From assembly GCF_032854445.1 (NCBI RefSeq), contig NC_088303.1, positions 15,137,501 to 15,201,500 of the forward strand: DNA of 64,000 bases, in the 5' to 3' direction. The notes under the pieces are model-generated. The model had not been told where the DNA came from. It worked only from the letters and a program-made list of their open reading frames with translations, and ran no database searches. Numbering within the stretch: the stretch's first letter is position 1; each line of letters starts with the position of its first letter. The translations under genes and the position numbers were made by a program. The DNA is from Liolophura sinensis (Eukaryota > Mollusca > Polyplacophora > Chitonida > Chitonidae). Below are positions 1 through 13,809 of the stretch, one piece after another.

Positions 1-171
1 AAGTCACAGCTTGTGCTTCAGCTTGGTCAGTACCGTCCAATGAGTGCTCACCTTAGAACCGCAATCTTTATATCAAAATGGAAGGATTAACCATGGCAGC
101 CATATTTGGAGTCCGCATTAAAGTGCCTTTAATTTGATGCTGACTGTATTCATTGGTGGTCAGTTCATTTA

Positions 172-235
172 AGCTGCCGTCGTATAAGTGAAATATTCTT
201 GAGTAAGATGTAAAACACCAATCAAATAAATATTC
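172..235 (+). mobile_element. SINE-A 3' tail fragment
   Basis: Matches the 3' end of the most frequent repeat in the window (called SINE-A here): 'gccgtcgtataagtgaaat', then 'attcttgag', then 'gtaaaacaccaatcaaata'. The tRNA-like head is not recognisable here, so this is a 5'-truncated or decayed copy. Confidence 0.75.
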
Positions 236-338
236 ATTTTAGTTCTTGAGGAAAGATGGAAATAGTCTACCTCCAACTATTACAGTAATGTACCGCGCCT
301 TAGTTTTGGCACGTCATTAACCCAGATTGATTCATATA

Positions 339-569
339 CAGGGTGTCCTAGAAGTTGTGCACCTTCTAGGCTGAGGTTGAATGCTTGAGCTACAAAACGG
401 TGTGTTGCCCCATCTCTTCCAAACATAAAAACCAATTCAACTCTTTCGTGTACTGTTAGTTTATTAGCCATAATTAACTCTGAAAGAGAGAAAAAAATTT
501 AAAATCAGTATAAATCTGAAACAGAAAAAAATGAAAATCAGGATGGTGCACGACTTCTGGGACACCCTG
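339..569 (-). mobile_element. Internally deleted mariner-type transposon with TIRs
   Basis: The two ends are inverted repeats of about 25 bases. The left end reads cagggtgtcctagaagttg and continues tgcacc. The right end, reverse-complemented, reads cagggtgtcccagaagtcg and continues tgcacc. Both ends are flanked by the dinucleotide TA (337-338 and 570-571), the target-site duplication expected of Tc1/mariner elements. Inside, on the minus strand, lies only the N-terminal start of a transposase-like reading frame, so the element is a short non-autonomous deletion derivative of about 231 bp. Confidence 0.8.
372..471 (-). pseudogene. Transposase N-terminal helix-turn-helix remnant
   Basis: The minus-strand frame starts with ATG at 471 and begins MANKLTVHERVELVFMFG, continuing to about 33 residues (…RFVAQAFN) before it runs into the terminal inverted repeat. 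A short basic/hydrophobic helix pattern at the very start is typical of the DNA-binding domain of mariner/IS630-type transposases. The catalytic DDE domain is absent. The link to a transposase rests on the TIR context and the pattern, not on a database match. Confidence 0.6.
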
Positions 570-571
570 TA

Positions 572-3500
572 TTTACATATCATATTGTGTTCTACTTATT
601 GAAATTTCCTGCTTGATCAATAACTTTGTAATATAATGAACAGATATTTGTGTACATCAGCATAAATGTACAAATGTATTAATGAACTGCCTGTCCTTTC
701 AAGTATGATCAAACATTGTCCAGTTTATACAAGTGTTCATGTTTATAAGAAGGTAGAATACACAGTTTGTTGATGAAATATTTGTTTTAATGTTTTAATT
801 TAAAGAATTTGTTCAGTGGCTTAGCCTGTAGTTTTACTGTTAGGATTTTTGCTCTGCTTTTGCCAGTAGAAGGAATTCCCAGTGAGTACCAAAAATCAGA
901 TTTAATTGAGTAACAGTTAAAGGGGGTGAAGTAGTTCTCAGAGAGGGTTGTCCATATGGCTGTCCAGTGTTTGTGTACACTCTTTGACACTGTCTTGACC
1001 CCTAGAGAGTGCAAACACTGAGGCACAGGAGCGAGTGGGTGGGGAAAGGGATTAAGGTGGGGTTGGGGGGTCTTTTTGCACCACATATGGTAAAGGGGTG
1101 TATTGTCACAGAAACTATAGCTAACAATAGAAGTAAAACTGCAGCACTCAGTAAGGCGGGAAGTGGCCATATTGGCTTCTGGGCAGACTACAGTGGAAAA
1201 GGACCAGTGTGGGGCTAGAGGAGTATGGACATGTTGGGACCAGTCGCGTGAACTCAGCAGGTTCATGAGGTGAAGTTTGCCGAATTTTACGTGGGCTGGC
1301 TGCTAGACAATCTCATCGATTCGCTCGCCCACTTGCCGCGTAAATTTCACATGTGGCCCTCACTCCGGGCCAAGACTGTTCTACCTTCGATCTTTTCGGG
1401 GATTCTCTTAATGTCAACATTTGATTGAATGCATGGCATTGACTGCTCCCTTCCCAGTGTGCACCTGCCCTGGGCTTCATCGTCTGAAAATAAAACAACC
1501 CAATGAGATAGAAGCACACTGCCCTATTTTTTCTTTTCGATGAGGTGGACTAATATTTGTTTAACTAGCCTGGAAAATAGCCAATCAGATTCCTCCATGT
1601 ACATCTCAAGGTAGCAACCAATGAAAACACTGTATCTTTGCGTAGGATGGTGATCTCTTTTTGTCTGGAACAAAGTATTGTATGTTGTTGCAATCTTACA
1701 GCATGTCAGTTGCTTACATCTAGGATTAAAATAGACGGCTATCTTAACCCCACCTTGCCTGTACGTGCGTGATGTGGTATTGAAAGATCATGCATACATC
1801 AGTGGTGTTTTCATATTTTTTGCCAGTATATCGTTTTATGACGTTTACCTTTAGTGTAATTATCAAACCTTGGAATGTGGTCTTTGAATTTGTAGTGAAA
1901 CATGTCACTGACCCAAAGGTTTGTGGAAAGGAACTGAAAATAAACTTTATATCTTATATATTATTACATGCAGTTGTACAGGGTTTTTAACTGATTAATG
2001 TAATATGTGTTGCATATATGTATGTAAAAAAGGAACTTTTGAATGTTGTGACAGTTGTATATTGCATGGTACAAAAACCATGACAGATCTGGAGGATGAA
2101 GATCAGAATATCTGGGCTAATAATTCAATATTATGTGTTTTGAAATGAACCAGTTTTAAAGGCCTAATACAGTTGTAGCTCTATGCTCTGTTCAGTTATC
2201 TTCAGTTTCATCCCAAAGGATTCCAAGCTTATTATATTGCAGGTAAATAGAATTGACGCTATACATGTAGGCAAGGTTTACAAGCTGCATGCAGCCTTGT
2301 AGTCAAGTCTGTGATGATAATATTCAACATATTCTATGTCAGTATTAATTATTTCATTAAGAGGAGCTTCAACATACATGTGAAGAACTTTGAACAGCAA
2401 TCATTTACACTTAATATCTTACTTGAAGGCCTAAATATCAGGTAACTTGTTTTAAATTTGTTTTCATTGGAGGTTAAAGTGACAATATTTATACATGTAT
2501 AGTCATAAATAGTATGATTTTATGGTCGCTGGGCAAAATTACACATTTTACTTTGCCACTATATATTTATGATGGTTACCATTATGTTTACCAAGTATAA
2601 GTTGCCAATATAAGGAATACAGGTAACAACATTCGATATGTACATGTATACAGCCAATTATTTATGTCCGTCACTGTGTGAATTAAGGAGAATTAACTGT
2701 TAATTTATATGTACACAGATTTCAGAATTACCTCACCTGTACATTTATTTATGTGAGCCAGATGAAACAGCTGCTGTATAGGTTAAAGGTTTTAATACCC
2801 ATGATAAATATAAATTTGTGTGGGAGGATATCTTCAGGCCGCAATCTATCTAAGTAAGGTTTCTAAAATTTAGGCAGCATACTTTTAACTTTTATTGTCA
2901 CGTTTTTGTTTCAGTCTCAGACTGCCATATCTATTTATAGAAGGAATTCTTGTGTCTGTTAACCCACATGCATGAAATATCTATAAATATTCCATGAAGT
3001 TGTTGTGACACGACACGTTTTCACTGAGAATATCGTCAGCGATGCTACCTCTCTGTAACTGGTTCATGAAAACGTGGAGTGATGTCTTTTATACATCTTT
3101 ATACTAATGAGACATGTCTGTAGACATTTAAAAATATCTGCTTTACTTACAATAACCAAGGATATTGACAGAATTCCATTTCTTTTTTTGGATTAAAACT
3201 GTGCAGTTATTGTTAGTTGCAGATACAGGGTGACGCAGTTGTCCCACTTTAAACTTGATAAAATGGCCCTGCAAAATGCCATATGCTGGCCATTAAAGAA
3301 CAACTATGCTCAGCAATATTGTGTTGTAACTATAACCCTGCAACAGATCGATATCGTTTACACTGGATTTCTTACACAAAATGAGCAGCACATCCTGCCT
3401 GATAGCTGGCTAGGATTGTACAGGCGCCGTAATCATGAAGCCATCAAAAGTCATAATTTTTAATAGTCGTCATTAAATTTGATACGTTCCTGTTCGTTAT

Positions 3501-4661
3501 TTTAGCTGAAATTGGTTGAACAGTAACCTATTCAGAATTTATGCTGTCAAGCCATGTATTGACCTTGTCACATGAGAAATAATGATCTTAAAGTGGTCTG
3601 CAAATTTAACTTGTCTAAGAGTGCTTCATGATCCTGGGGCAAAAAGTACACAGTCCTTACAGTTTGTAGGACTAGCTGTATAGTTGAGAAAACCATGGTC
3701 ATTATTGGAGGAAAAATAGAGGAAGTGCTGGAAGCTCAAGCTGATGTTATTATCATTTATGATGTGTGGAATTAAAAGGACATAGGGTATTGGTCTTGTG
3801 AATTTATGCTCTGAAATGTGGAAATGAAAATATATTCAAGGATATCTAGCTGCTCTTTTGTTGTTTCTTCTCCCCACAACTGACTTGTGCCTCAAGAAAA
3901 TTACTTTCTCACTGCAGTTACAGGTATGTGAACTGTGACATTTTCCTTCTTCATCTCATAGTCTATTTAAACTGTTTAACCTTGTGGATTTTTTCTTTGG
4001 TTATGGAGTTATGTGTGCTGTTACATTGGCCTACTGACCCAATGTCGGAGAACCCAAGGTCTTGCATTTCTTTAGAGAGACTATTATTTTAGGAAAGATG
4101 TTTGACGTCACTTGATGGCAAAGAAAGTAATTCAGATGGCACACATTGTGCCTAAATATCTGTTAATTTACTGGAAGCTTTTTGTTAAACTCTTGTGCTA
4201 AAATTAAAGGTTAAAAATAAAATGAAAATAGAATAAGACTTTGTATGGGCACTTTGCCTAATTACTTCATCCGTGAATGTGACGTCTAGTATACATGTAT
4301 ATGAGTGAAACAATTCTGGAGAAAGTACTGTAACAAGTAAATGGCCTATGCTAATAGATGCTATGTCAAAAATTTTATCGACAGTGACCAGTCAGCCAAC
4401 TAACATGCAGACACACTGACTGGTAGAGGTTCTTGTGAATAAACAAGTGATAAACAAGGCATAAGATTAAGTTTCAAGATTTGACTCAAGTCTCAACTGA
4501 CTTTGTGCAATTTGTTTTTTTGTTTTTTTTTATCTTGTATAATTTTGTGAGCCTATTAAAGATTGAGACACAGATACACCTGTCTAAACTGAAGCACAGT
4601 ATTTGCATATTAACAAACACAGGTGCACTCTTAGCTTAACACTCTTATGGGTGTATTAATG

Positions 4662-4663
<2 letters not shown>
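572..4663. other. No gene recognised; AT-rich non-coding
   Basis: AT-rich sequence with only scattered short open frames. A more GC-rich patch at about 900-1500 holds open frames on both strands (787-1266 on minus is the longest), but none shows a recognisable domain or splice-bounded coding. Two CCAAT motifs occur at about 1580 and 1617 without other promoter evidence. It could be intergenic, a long UTR or a long NOC2L intron. Confidence 0.5.

Positions 4664-4706
<43 letters not shown>
4664..4706. repeat. (TA)n microsatellite
   Basis: About 21 uninterrupted TA dinucleotides. Confidence 0.95.
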
Positions 4707-4709
<3 letters not shown>

Positions 4710-6405
4710 CTTTGAAGGTATTTATACACAGTGGTAATTTGCTTGCGTCTGTTTTAGAACAGCTGACGTTTGGCTGTAAACCTTGTCTTATCAGTGTCGC
4801 TGTTGGAAAATTTCCATTATGAGGATATAGCGGTTACATACATTAGTGACATGCATCTTTATGCAAGAATTTTCGTCTGCAGTTTGAAAAACAGCATGGC
4901 CTGAAGCAACACGTTTTCATTACTGTATGCCTGCATGCATTGCTTCTATTTCATTGGAGGAAATCTTCCATTGAACAAAGGATGGTTTTAACACAATTTG
5001 AACCAAAAAAAATTTTTAAAAGGTTTTCTAAAACTCAAGCTATTTTCAAATCTGCCCACCAACACGAAGAAGAACTGTTTATATGATGAAGACAGTCACT
5101 GGTAATGCATTTTAATGGCTTCTGCTAAAAGACTGTGATCAGCTAACCAATGAGGTTACTGGATTGAAAATCCAGCCGTTGCTGCTTTATTAACTATGTT
5201 TAATTATGTTAAATGCTGATATCCAGTGATTGAGATGATGTGATATCCTTGGGTGCTGATTGTTTTTTTTTTTTTTTTCAGCATTAATTTGACTGCCTGC
5301 TGTAGGTGAAATATTTCCATATATTCATAAGAGCAGATAATCCTAGAAAGTAATGAATTTGAGTATGTGATCTATGGACTTGGAAAGTGTTTAATGATGA
5401 ATTCAAAAGAAACCCTTTAGATTTATTTTATTTACCTATTTTCAGAACAAAACTTTGTGATTAGATATAATTGTTGAAAGTTCTTTGGTAGTCCTGAGAT
5501 AGAGAAAAGATTTGTCTTGTGTGTATTAGCCAGGCAGAAGTTGTTTCATATGTAGGTGTAGGGTTAGAGGTTTTACTTTGCCTGCAACCCTTACCCACCC
5601 ACCTGTTATCAACCATCTATAAAACTTACTATGCTATCCAAGAAAGTGAAACGTTCCTCTATATACATGCACATACGTTGTTAAAGCTAAACTAAAATAG
5701 ATTAAGAAAGTAACTGTGTATCCAAATACATATTTATTACAGTGGCAATACATTATTACCATATTCATTCATAAAGAGACAGATATGTTTATCTGGTTAT
5801 GTTTATGCTGCCTGAATGCTTAGTTTCACTTCTCTTTTGGGGTTGTTTGGGGGTTCCCCTTTTTTGTGTAGCTGTGACATGAGTCTTGCTATCAGCCAAT
5901 GACAGCCCAGTCTCAGTGTATGTAAACTACTGAACTGTGGTTAACCTTAGGAGTCTCCTCAGACATTTCCTCCCAGAGTGTGATTTGAAAAAAAAGAAAA
6001 GGGAGAGGGGGGAGGGGGAGGGGGCAAGTTTGTGAATGAACTGGTGTGAAATGTGAAGGAGTGGCCCTCCTGGTTTGGGACACAGGTCATGTGTGTATTC
6101 CAACTGATGACTCAAACACCTTGGTGTTTCCACCAGTAGTTTTGTTTCTCCACCCTGTAAAATAAAGGATTATCCTGGCCTGGACTGGTCCGGCTGTGTA
6201 ACCCTAACTGCCATTAACAGAAAGACTTTTAAGCTCAGATAAGTTAAGTGATGAATGGCAAGATGGAATATACTGGAACCTCATGAATGCCTAATGGGTC
6301 TGAATTATTTAGATAGTGTGTTCTTGAATGCAGAGGTCAATACTTTCATGTCTGTTCCCCAAGGGAGCCTCTGTAAATGTGAGAGGGTTTGGTGGGATGG
6401 GCATG
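4707..6405. other. No gene recognised
   Basis: AT-rich unique sequence with a poly-T tract near 5262-5279 and a purine-rich patch at about 5985-6030. No coding exon is supported. Confidence 0.5.
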
Positions 6406-6690
6406 AAACATGCACTTTTTATTTAACAATATTTATTTGGAAACAGCGAAAATGGATTGGTGAACATGTGCATTGCCTGTATGAACACCTCTCCGTAAAA
6501 CATGCACTTTTGATTTAACAATATTTATTTGGAAACAGCGAAAATGGATTGGTGAACATGTTCATTGCCTATATGAACACCTCTCCATAAAACATGCACT
6601 TTTGATTTAACAATATTTATTTGGAAACAGCGAAAATGGATTGGTGAACATGTGCATTGCCTGTATGAACACCTCTCCGTAAAACATGCA
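6406..6690. repeat. 92-bp tandem repeat, three copies
   Basis: Copies start at 6406, 6498 and 6590, each opening with 'aaacatgcactttt' and ending in 'gaacacctctcc'. Copies differ by only a few bases, so the duplication is young. A partial fourth start appears at 6682. Confidence 0.9.
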
Positions 6691-7604
6691 TTTTTGCGAC
6701 TTTTAGTGAAAAAAAGCTTTAAAGAATAGAGACTTTCAGTTCAAAATGTGACCATAATGGTGACATTTAACTCTTATTGTTTCAGGTACAAACTGTAATA
6801 AAAGACTGTGGAGTTTAGATTTGTTTGTAAGTTGGTCATTAAGTTTGGGGAATTTTCTGGAAGGAATGTGGTGAATCCTCTGGACCCTCCTCTATGTATG
6901 GGAATAGGGAGGACTGTAGATGTTCTTGGGTTGATGGTATCAGTGACAGTGCCTCTCCAATGTCCTAGTTTTGGTGAGACACTCTTTCACCCAGTCTCAG
7001 GGAGAATGGGAGGGGGTGATCAGTTGTAATGGGCATTTGTGAATACCCAGAGGCTATCCTCATTCATTGAAATTTTACTCTTCAGTAAACAGAAGTTGGA
7101 TGTTTCAGCATTAATCAACATGAACATTGAAATGCTATAGGCTATCAAACTATAAAATTCAAGCTGTTCCAGTCTGTAGTCTGACAGACAAGAATTATAG
7201 TCAGGCAGAATAAAGCCTTGTGGTGAAGCCTTGTGGTGAAATCCCGTTTTATGTCATTAGCTAAAGAGAGCGGACAACTTGGATCAGTTAACAGCCTGAA
7301 GAAAGTGATATGTCAATGGAGAAGTGGAACAGTTCTAGCATCTGTCAACAGTGTCCTGTATAAACCTGCAAATTCGTAAACAAGTAATAAAACTGCAGAT
7401 ACAAACCTGTCCTTAAGAATTTATAGAGAAATAGACTGACCAGGTGACTGAAAAGGAAATAGTGAGAAAAATAATCAAGAGTATCTTACACATGAAGAAT
7501 TCATAAAGTTTCATGTGCCCATTTAACTGCATTAACCTTGTGAAGAACTAGGTATCACTGTAGCTTACCTTGTCAATTGCTATTTATTTTAGTTTATATT
7601 GCAA
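6691..7604. other. No gene recognised
   Basis: AT-rich unique sequence. Nothing beyond a short direct duplication at about 7213-7240 ('gccttgtggtgaa' twice). Confidence 0.5.
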
Positions 7605-7735
7605 TAAAATTATGTATTTTTAAGTGAATATTTCACTTCGATGACAGCTGCCAGCATTATGGTGGGAGGAAAATCACGACCATTTGCAGGTTGCTGGCAG
7701 ACTTTCCCACACACAACCAGAGAGAAGCTAACATG
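7605..7735 (-). mobile_element. SINE-A copy, minus orientation
   Basis: Carries the family segments 'gtgaatatttcactt', 'gccagcattatggtgggag', 'cacgaccat' and 'gcaggttgctggcagac' in the order seen in minus-orientation copies. The tRNA-like head is missing. Confidence 0.75.
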
Positions 7736-10700
7736 AAATCTTTCTCTCTGTTTTACCACATAGGCCTACACCTCACAACATGCATAAGACAAGTGCAGAC
7801 GCATATATTTCTGAACAAAGCTCTTTGTACTTCTAGAATTGACAATAGCCAGTGCAGGTGTCCTACCCGTGTCGAAAACCTACACCAGCAGAATAATTAC
7901 CCAGAATTCATAATCACTAAAAATATGTTTATATTTGCTTTGAAAACTGCCTGAAGAACCATTACAAAAGGCAAAGATAAACAGAATTTACATTTTTTTA
8001 TTTATCCTACATGTACCATTCACCAAAGCAGGAGTCTTCCCGTATGTATTAGCACAATGACCATGGGTGAAGAAATAAATTTTAAAAGGAATTCTAATTC
8101 AGACAGATGCTCGGGAGTGTGTGCGCGCAACCTGATGACATGCGTGTGTTCCTGCAATGCATATTCAGGGATGCAATCTCACTTCATCCGCATCAATGAA
8201 AAGCCCATAGTGAGGGTGTGTGGCGTGATCAAGGAACGTGCATGCGTAAATTATAGTGGTGCAAGCTGCTTGTTGATTCCTGGAGTAATTGACTTCTTTC
8301 TTTCTTTCATGGAGACAAGCTATAGGGTAACATGAACATGCAGGGCAGTTAATGGAATGTGGGAGAGGATATTGGTGGGAGGGGGGGGGGGAGAGGGGAG
8401 GAGAGATATTGGGCAGAGAGCAGTGTCATTCTGCATTCACTGGTAATGGTTGTCCCTGGGGTACGAGGTCTGCACATCAATGGACGCATCTGCAAATCCG
8501 CATCTGCTGCAGAAGGATCATTACCCAGCTTGCAACAAGCGTCACCACGGATCCATTCTCACAATACGTCAACTCCATTCTGAATTTTTAGCAGCTAGTT
8601 CGCATAGCTGCATAATGTATTTGGGACGACATCTTATGGAATCAGTGCCATAATTTTATGCCATATGGCAATGGTATTGACTTCTGCATAATGTATGATG
8701 ATGAAATAATATGCACATGAAATTAATATGTGTTCTTAGATAGAGTCTTAGAACCGCTGAGGACTGGAATATTTTGCAGTCTCTTAGTAATTGCTGGAAA
8801 TGTGGATAGCTATATCTTGTCAGTGGCAGAAATTATGTATACATGTAAGTTTGAAAGGCCCTGAACAGATTAACATGGAAATTGTGTATTAGTGTAAAAC
8901 TCGGAAAACGACCCAGTACAAAAAGAATTACCTGCAAAACAAGATTTGCATACACCAGTAAAAAAGACAGTATAAGACATCATGACATTGCTCACCTGTA
9001 TGTATGTTTGAATACATGATGTATGTGTAAACAATCTTGAATTCATTTTGAGTATGTGATGTGAAATTCTGAGGCTTCAGTGCAATCAAACTTTGCAAAC
9101 AGAAATATCTGATTTATTTTCATCAGGCGTTTGGCACATACAGTAGATGATCTAAACTTTTGCCTATCAGTAAGTTGCACATTAGACCTGATTCTGAGAA
9201 TTCTGTTGATGTTAGAAAGGTGTTTAGAGGTTTGTTTGGAAACCAGGATATATGCTATCCTGTTGAAAAAAATGTAAGTTTCAGCACCAAGTAATTTCAG
9301 TGATATTGTATGACATTTGTTTGCCTTTAAAATGCACATTTGGGTGAAATTTTGTGTTCATTTTCGGTATTAGGAGAGCTATAGGTACCACCCTGTGCCC
9401 TTTCTCACACTTTTCTTTCAGTTGTACTTTTAGATTATGGATCTATTTTAGTAAAAGTTAACCCACACTAAAGTAAATGTGACAGCAGATTAGAACACTA
9501 TGAATGTTCAAACTGATTACCTGCTCTAACAGAAGTACGTTTTAACTTCTGGTAGTATACAACATGGATAAATTGACTGTTTCTTTTTTTAATTTTTATG
9601 TAAATTCTGCAGCTGTTACCTCTATTCCAATACCATTGAGTTATTCTTAAGTGACACTAACCCCCCCCCCCCCCCTTTAGGGGTTTAGAATGGGACAACC
9701 CACCAAGGATGATTGATAGACTTAACCTAGTGACCTTAATTTGACTCTGTGTCCAATCCTGGGGGTCATCAGGACTGTGTAAGGGCATCTTTACCCAAGC
9801 CCATAAATCACAGAACATATAGGGAGGATGTGAGCACTGGGGGTAGCAGGGTGCACCCATGAGTCTTCAAACTGTTGGGGGAGGGGGCACAGGGTTTCAG
9901 ATTGCCTGAAGATCTTAGTTGACCGTAAGAGGCTCTACAATGGGGGTTCCATACATTACAGTTGAAAGTAAAGCTGTGTACATGGAAACCTAAATGATGG
10001 CCATGGCATGAAACAAAACTTATTTATTGTTATAAAACAATGTATTTATTGCTGCAGATTTGTGTGAAGATTTTTTTTTTTTTTTTTGTCTTTTTGTTAT
10101 GTTTTGGGGTTTTTTTTGTAATTTCCGAAGACATAAATTACTGTAAATTTTTATATGGATGCACTCTGGTTCTGCCAAGAATATACACATAGCATCTGTA
10201 TTTTTTTTTTAAATTTAATACCGCAATAATGATGCAGGATTTTTCCAAATATGTGAAAGCCTCTAGGAAATTGAAGCAATATGAAACACAACTGTACAGA
10301 AAGTGAAATTATGGGTGGTCTTTTATTCATGTGTGTTTTGTGGATGAACTTTTGTAGAAACATGTATTCAGTGGTCAGAACTGATAGACCCTTCGACAAT
10401 CTAGTGATTATACATGATATTTATATCACATAACGTGTAAAATTGATATCTATCCACTTCCTGTCTTCATTCCTGCATGATGGGCATCATTGCCTCATTT
10501 TCTCGTATTTGGGTATGATGAAAAATTCAGACAGCGATGAACAGCTAGTTTTAATGCATGACTTTTGTCTTCTCAGTTTGAAGGTTAAGTGATCAGAAGG
10601 TCAGGAGGAAATTTATGGAGAGTGACCAGTCAACAGTCGGGGTTAACTGTAGTTTAATTAATTAGCTGAATTTTCAACCCGGAGAGTATTGCGCATGTTT

Positions 10701-12499
10701 TAGCATAACTTAATACTATGATGGTCATCATCAAAGGTTGATTGAATCACTTCATCAAACACTGCAAGGAATGTAAAGGTCAGTATTACTACATTATTAC
10801 ATTGCCGTCACCATGCACATTCATGTTGTTTCATCCCAGCATCAAAACACAGTTCATTTTTTTGATAGAATTTGCCACTGAGATGGAATTATTATAAAAT
10901 AATCATATGAAAGTTGCAAATTTCCACAACCCGCACTAATTTTCCAAACTATTCTGATGGGGAAAACTAGAAAGGAAATGTGCACAATTAGTCTTTGATC
11001 AAGGACTGACAACACAGAATCATCTTTGCGGAACGTGTCAGATTATTACATTGTAGCTGCGTATATAGTCAGCGCACACAGATCTTGACGTTAGTAAATA
11101 AATTATCATAAATTTAAAACTGGCAAATTTCCAGCCATAATCATCATGTTTTGAAATGCCTTAATTTTTTTTAAACCATGGCACATATCAACATATTTTT
11201 GCGAGATTGTATATGTGATATATCTCTGATCTGTACATCGCGTAGAGAAAAGAGTGAGAACATGTAGTGTGAATTTAGCAACAGTAAGAATATAAACACA
11301 TAATTCTCAAGTTTAGCTATTTCACAAATGGCTCAGAGCTGGTTTTGTTTGCTTACTGCCCTGCAATTTTCAGAATGTTTTGAAATAAACAACGGGTATG
11401 ATGAAATGTGAACGGTGACCTTCTCTTGAGTATGCTACTGGCCTACGTGACTACTTAGATGTGTAATATATTTGAAAGCCTCCCCCACAGTCCCAGGGTT
11501 AAAATAATGACAGTGTACCTTATCTTCTCAATACATTACAAGGTCATCAGAAATCTGTCTGTACATTAGTGTATCCAAGCTCTTAAATTGTTTATACAAA
11601 TCATTCACCCACAATCTGTGGTTCAAATACCTTTGTTTATTGACATTTACTGATCACAAGGCCCTCTAGAAGCTTGGCAGTCTGCCAAGTAGGCAAAAAG
11701 ACTAAAGGTTGCTTAGCCCAGTGTAACTACTGTGTTTACATGTTGATCATATCAAGATTTGGACTTTGTTGCAGATATTGTTTACATGCAAATATACACG
11801 TATTTACATGTTCATCTTCATGCTGCTTGGTAAACATGTATGCATTTTGCATGTTTTGAGTACATTGCTTTCAAACAATTCAGCAGATAACTGAAACTGT
11901 ACAATTTAGTTGTAACATAAAGAACTAATGCAATTTAATTCATTTTGCAATGAAATAACAAAGACAGTATCATTTATTTGCAGCATTGGCTGAAAAAGAA
12001 CAAATTACACCTAAAAAAAGCTGACTTTAATTTCACCTGAATGAAATATTGTAATAATTAATATGTACTGAAATAAAAGAAATAATAATTTTGTTGTGGT
12101 TGTAATGTGCAGCACACAGCTAGTGATTACCTTTAGGTACATACACATCGTCTTTTTTTCTTGTAATGCTCAACCAGTAAATCATCATCAATACATTCAA
12201 ATTACTGGGCCATAATTTTTGAAGTTGCAGTGGATATTATTGTAAATTTTGAACATTTGCAACCTGTAAAGCACTTTCTTTCAGTGGAAATTACGCTTAC
12301 CATTATTATAAAAATGACTGTGTGTTACTAAAGATGCAAACTTCCTAAAACTGAGCAAATTATTTCTCTACACACTATGGTTCTCGCAGAATGTCTAAAA
12401 TTACTGGTCGCAGAAGCAGTTGAAAAGGTTGAAGAATTCGCGTTTCTTTACCTCGTTTAACCACTTAAAGAGTTACCTGTAAACTATATGGTTAACAAG
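7736..12499. other. No gene recognised
   Basis: AT-rich sequence. It includes a G-rich purine patch at about 8380-8405, a C-tract at 9661-9675 and T-tracts near 10070-10090. Three overlapping short open frames at 8352-8653 are not supported by a family match or by splice sites. No exon is assigned. Confidence 0.45.
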
Positions 12500-12690
12500 C
12501 GTAAAGGCTGCCTCGCTTGGTGCTCAACACTGAAAGGTTAGAGCAAGGAAACAGGACTAGTTGGCCCAGTGTCAGTATAATGTGACTGGTTGGGGTGTCA
12601 TATCTGGTGTCTTTGGCATGATACTTTGACTTTGGCAACACTTTGACGGCATGCATGGACTCGCCCTGTCACAAGAAGAAAACACCTAAT
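12500..12690 (+). mobile_element. SINE-B2 copy, plus orientation
   Basis: Matches the reverse complement of 53600-53740 over most of its length. Shared landmarks are a 'gctcaacactga..ggttagagcaaggaaac' stretch, 'ggggtgtcat.tctggtgtct', 'ggcatgatact' and 'gactcgccctgtcacaagaag'. A copy at 43147-43410 shows the same order. The 3' tail is not clearly present. Confidence 0.75.
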
Positions 12691-13809
12691 GGTGACTTCT
12701 GGTACAATGTAGGTTTACCACTTATCTGTCAGTCCATGTAAACAGTTCTCTCAAACAGACTTTTTCATATGAGAGTTAATTAATTGTATTGAATTGAATC
12801 TTTCATCCATTTTCGTCAGTATTCGGACCATTTTTGGATTATGGATAGTCCCTAGACTGTTTTTCAGAACAATTTTATATTAATTGCTTCATCAAGATAA
12901 GTTACAAATCAAGGTTGATTTTGGGGCTATTTTGTCCATTTTCAGCAAAATTATGGCTCTCTTTGTTGTGCTGTGGGCTTTGCCAGCTGAAACATGGGTA
13001 GGGTATGTACTAGTCTCCTGTATATCTTGTGATAGTGATACTTCCAGTATGTGGAGAGAATGACCACAATAGGTGTCAACCATTTGTGCTGTGCTGATAT
13101 TATAGGCTATATTGGATGTTACTGTTAAAGTATTTCAGTAATATGTACTTTGTAATAAATTAATCTCTAATTTTATTGGCACAGTGCAGGCCAGCTAGGA
13201 ATGTGCATGTATATACCCACGACTGTTTGCTGTTTATGATATATAATACCTTTATGGTTCAGTTGTAAAGGGGGTTAGCAGGATCTGTAATGTGACGCTG
13301 TACACATTCCTCCCTCCCCCAACCCCCAACCCGATATGTACATTCACAGAGAACTGACCTAGCTCACAGGTATGTGCGCATCAATTCAGGTAAACAACAT
13401 TGCACAAACAAGGCCTATTTCTTAGAAATGTTGTTAAAATATTTTGAAGAGCAAAGCATCCATATTCAGGCAGTGTTCATGTATGTGTTGAGTAAAGCGT
13501 GGTGAGACTACAGCTGCCATGGCTGTTCCAATAGCCACCCTTTCAGATCAGTGCATGAGGTAATGGGCATGATCTATGTAAAAGATTTGTCTTACAAACA
13601 AGAACAGGGAATTAGATACATGTGCGGTTCATCTTATGTCCCAGTGGAATGATTAACCAGCAGAGCAAATACACTCAAAATGTTTACAAAGCAGAGTATT
13701 TTTGAAACTTAGTTATGCAGGAGAGAATTAAATTTGAAAACGTTATTTTCTTACATCCTTAGATAAATTTTTGAGTTGGCCTTGCATGTGTTACTGTTTT
13801 TGTTTACAT
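12691..13809. other. No gene recognised
   Basis: AT-rich sequence with one C-rich patch near 13310-13332. No coding exon supported. Confidence 0.5.

Noticed and set aside
787-1266. 159-codon minus-strand open frame in a GC-richer patch
   Set aside because: No domain, no splice sites, and a plus-strand open frame overlaps it. Open frames of this length are expected a few times by chance in 64 kb.
8352-8653. Three overlapping open frames in different frames
   Set aside because: No family resemblance, and the purine-rich start is low complexity. Codon periodicity does not favour one frame.
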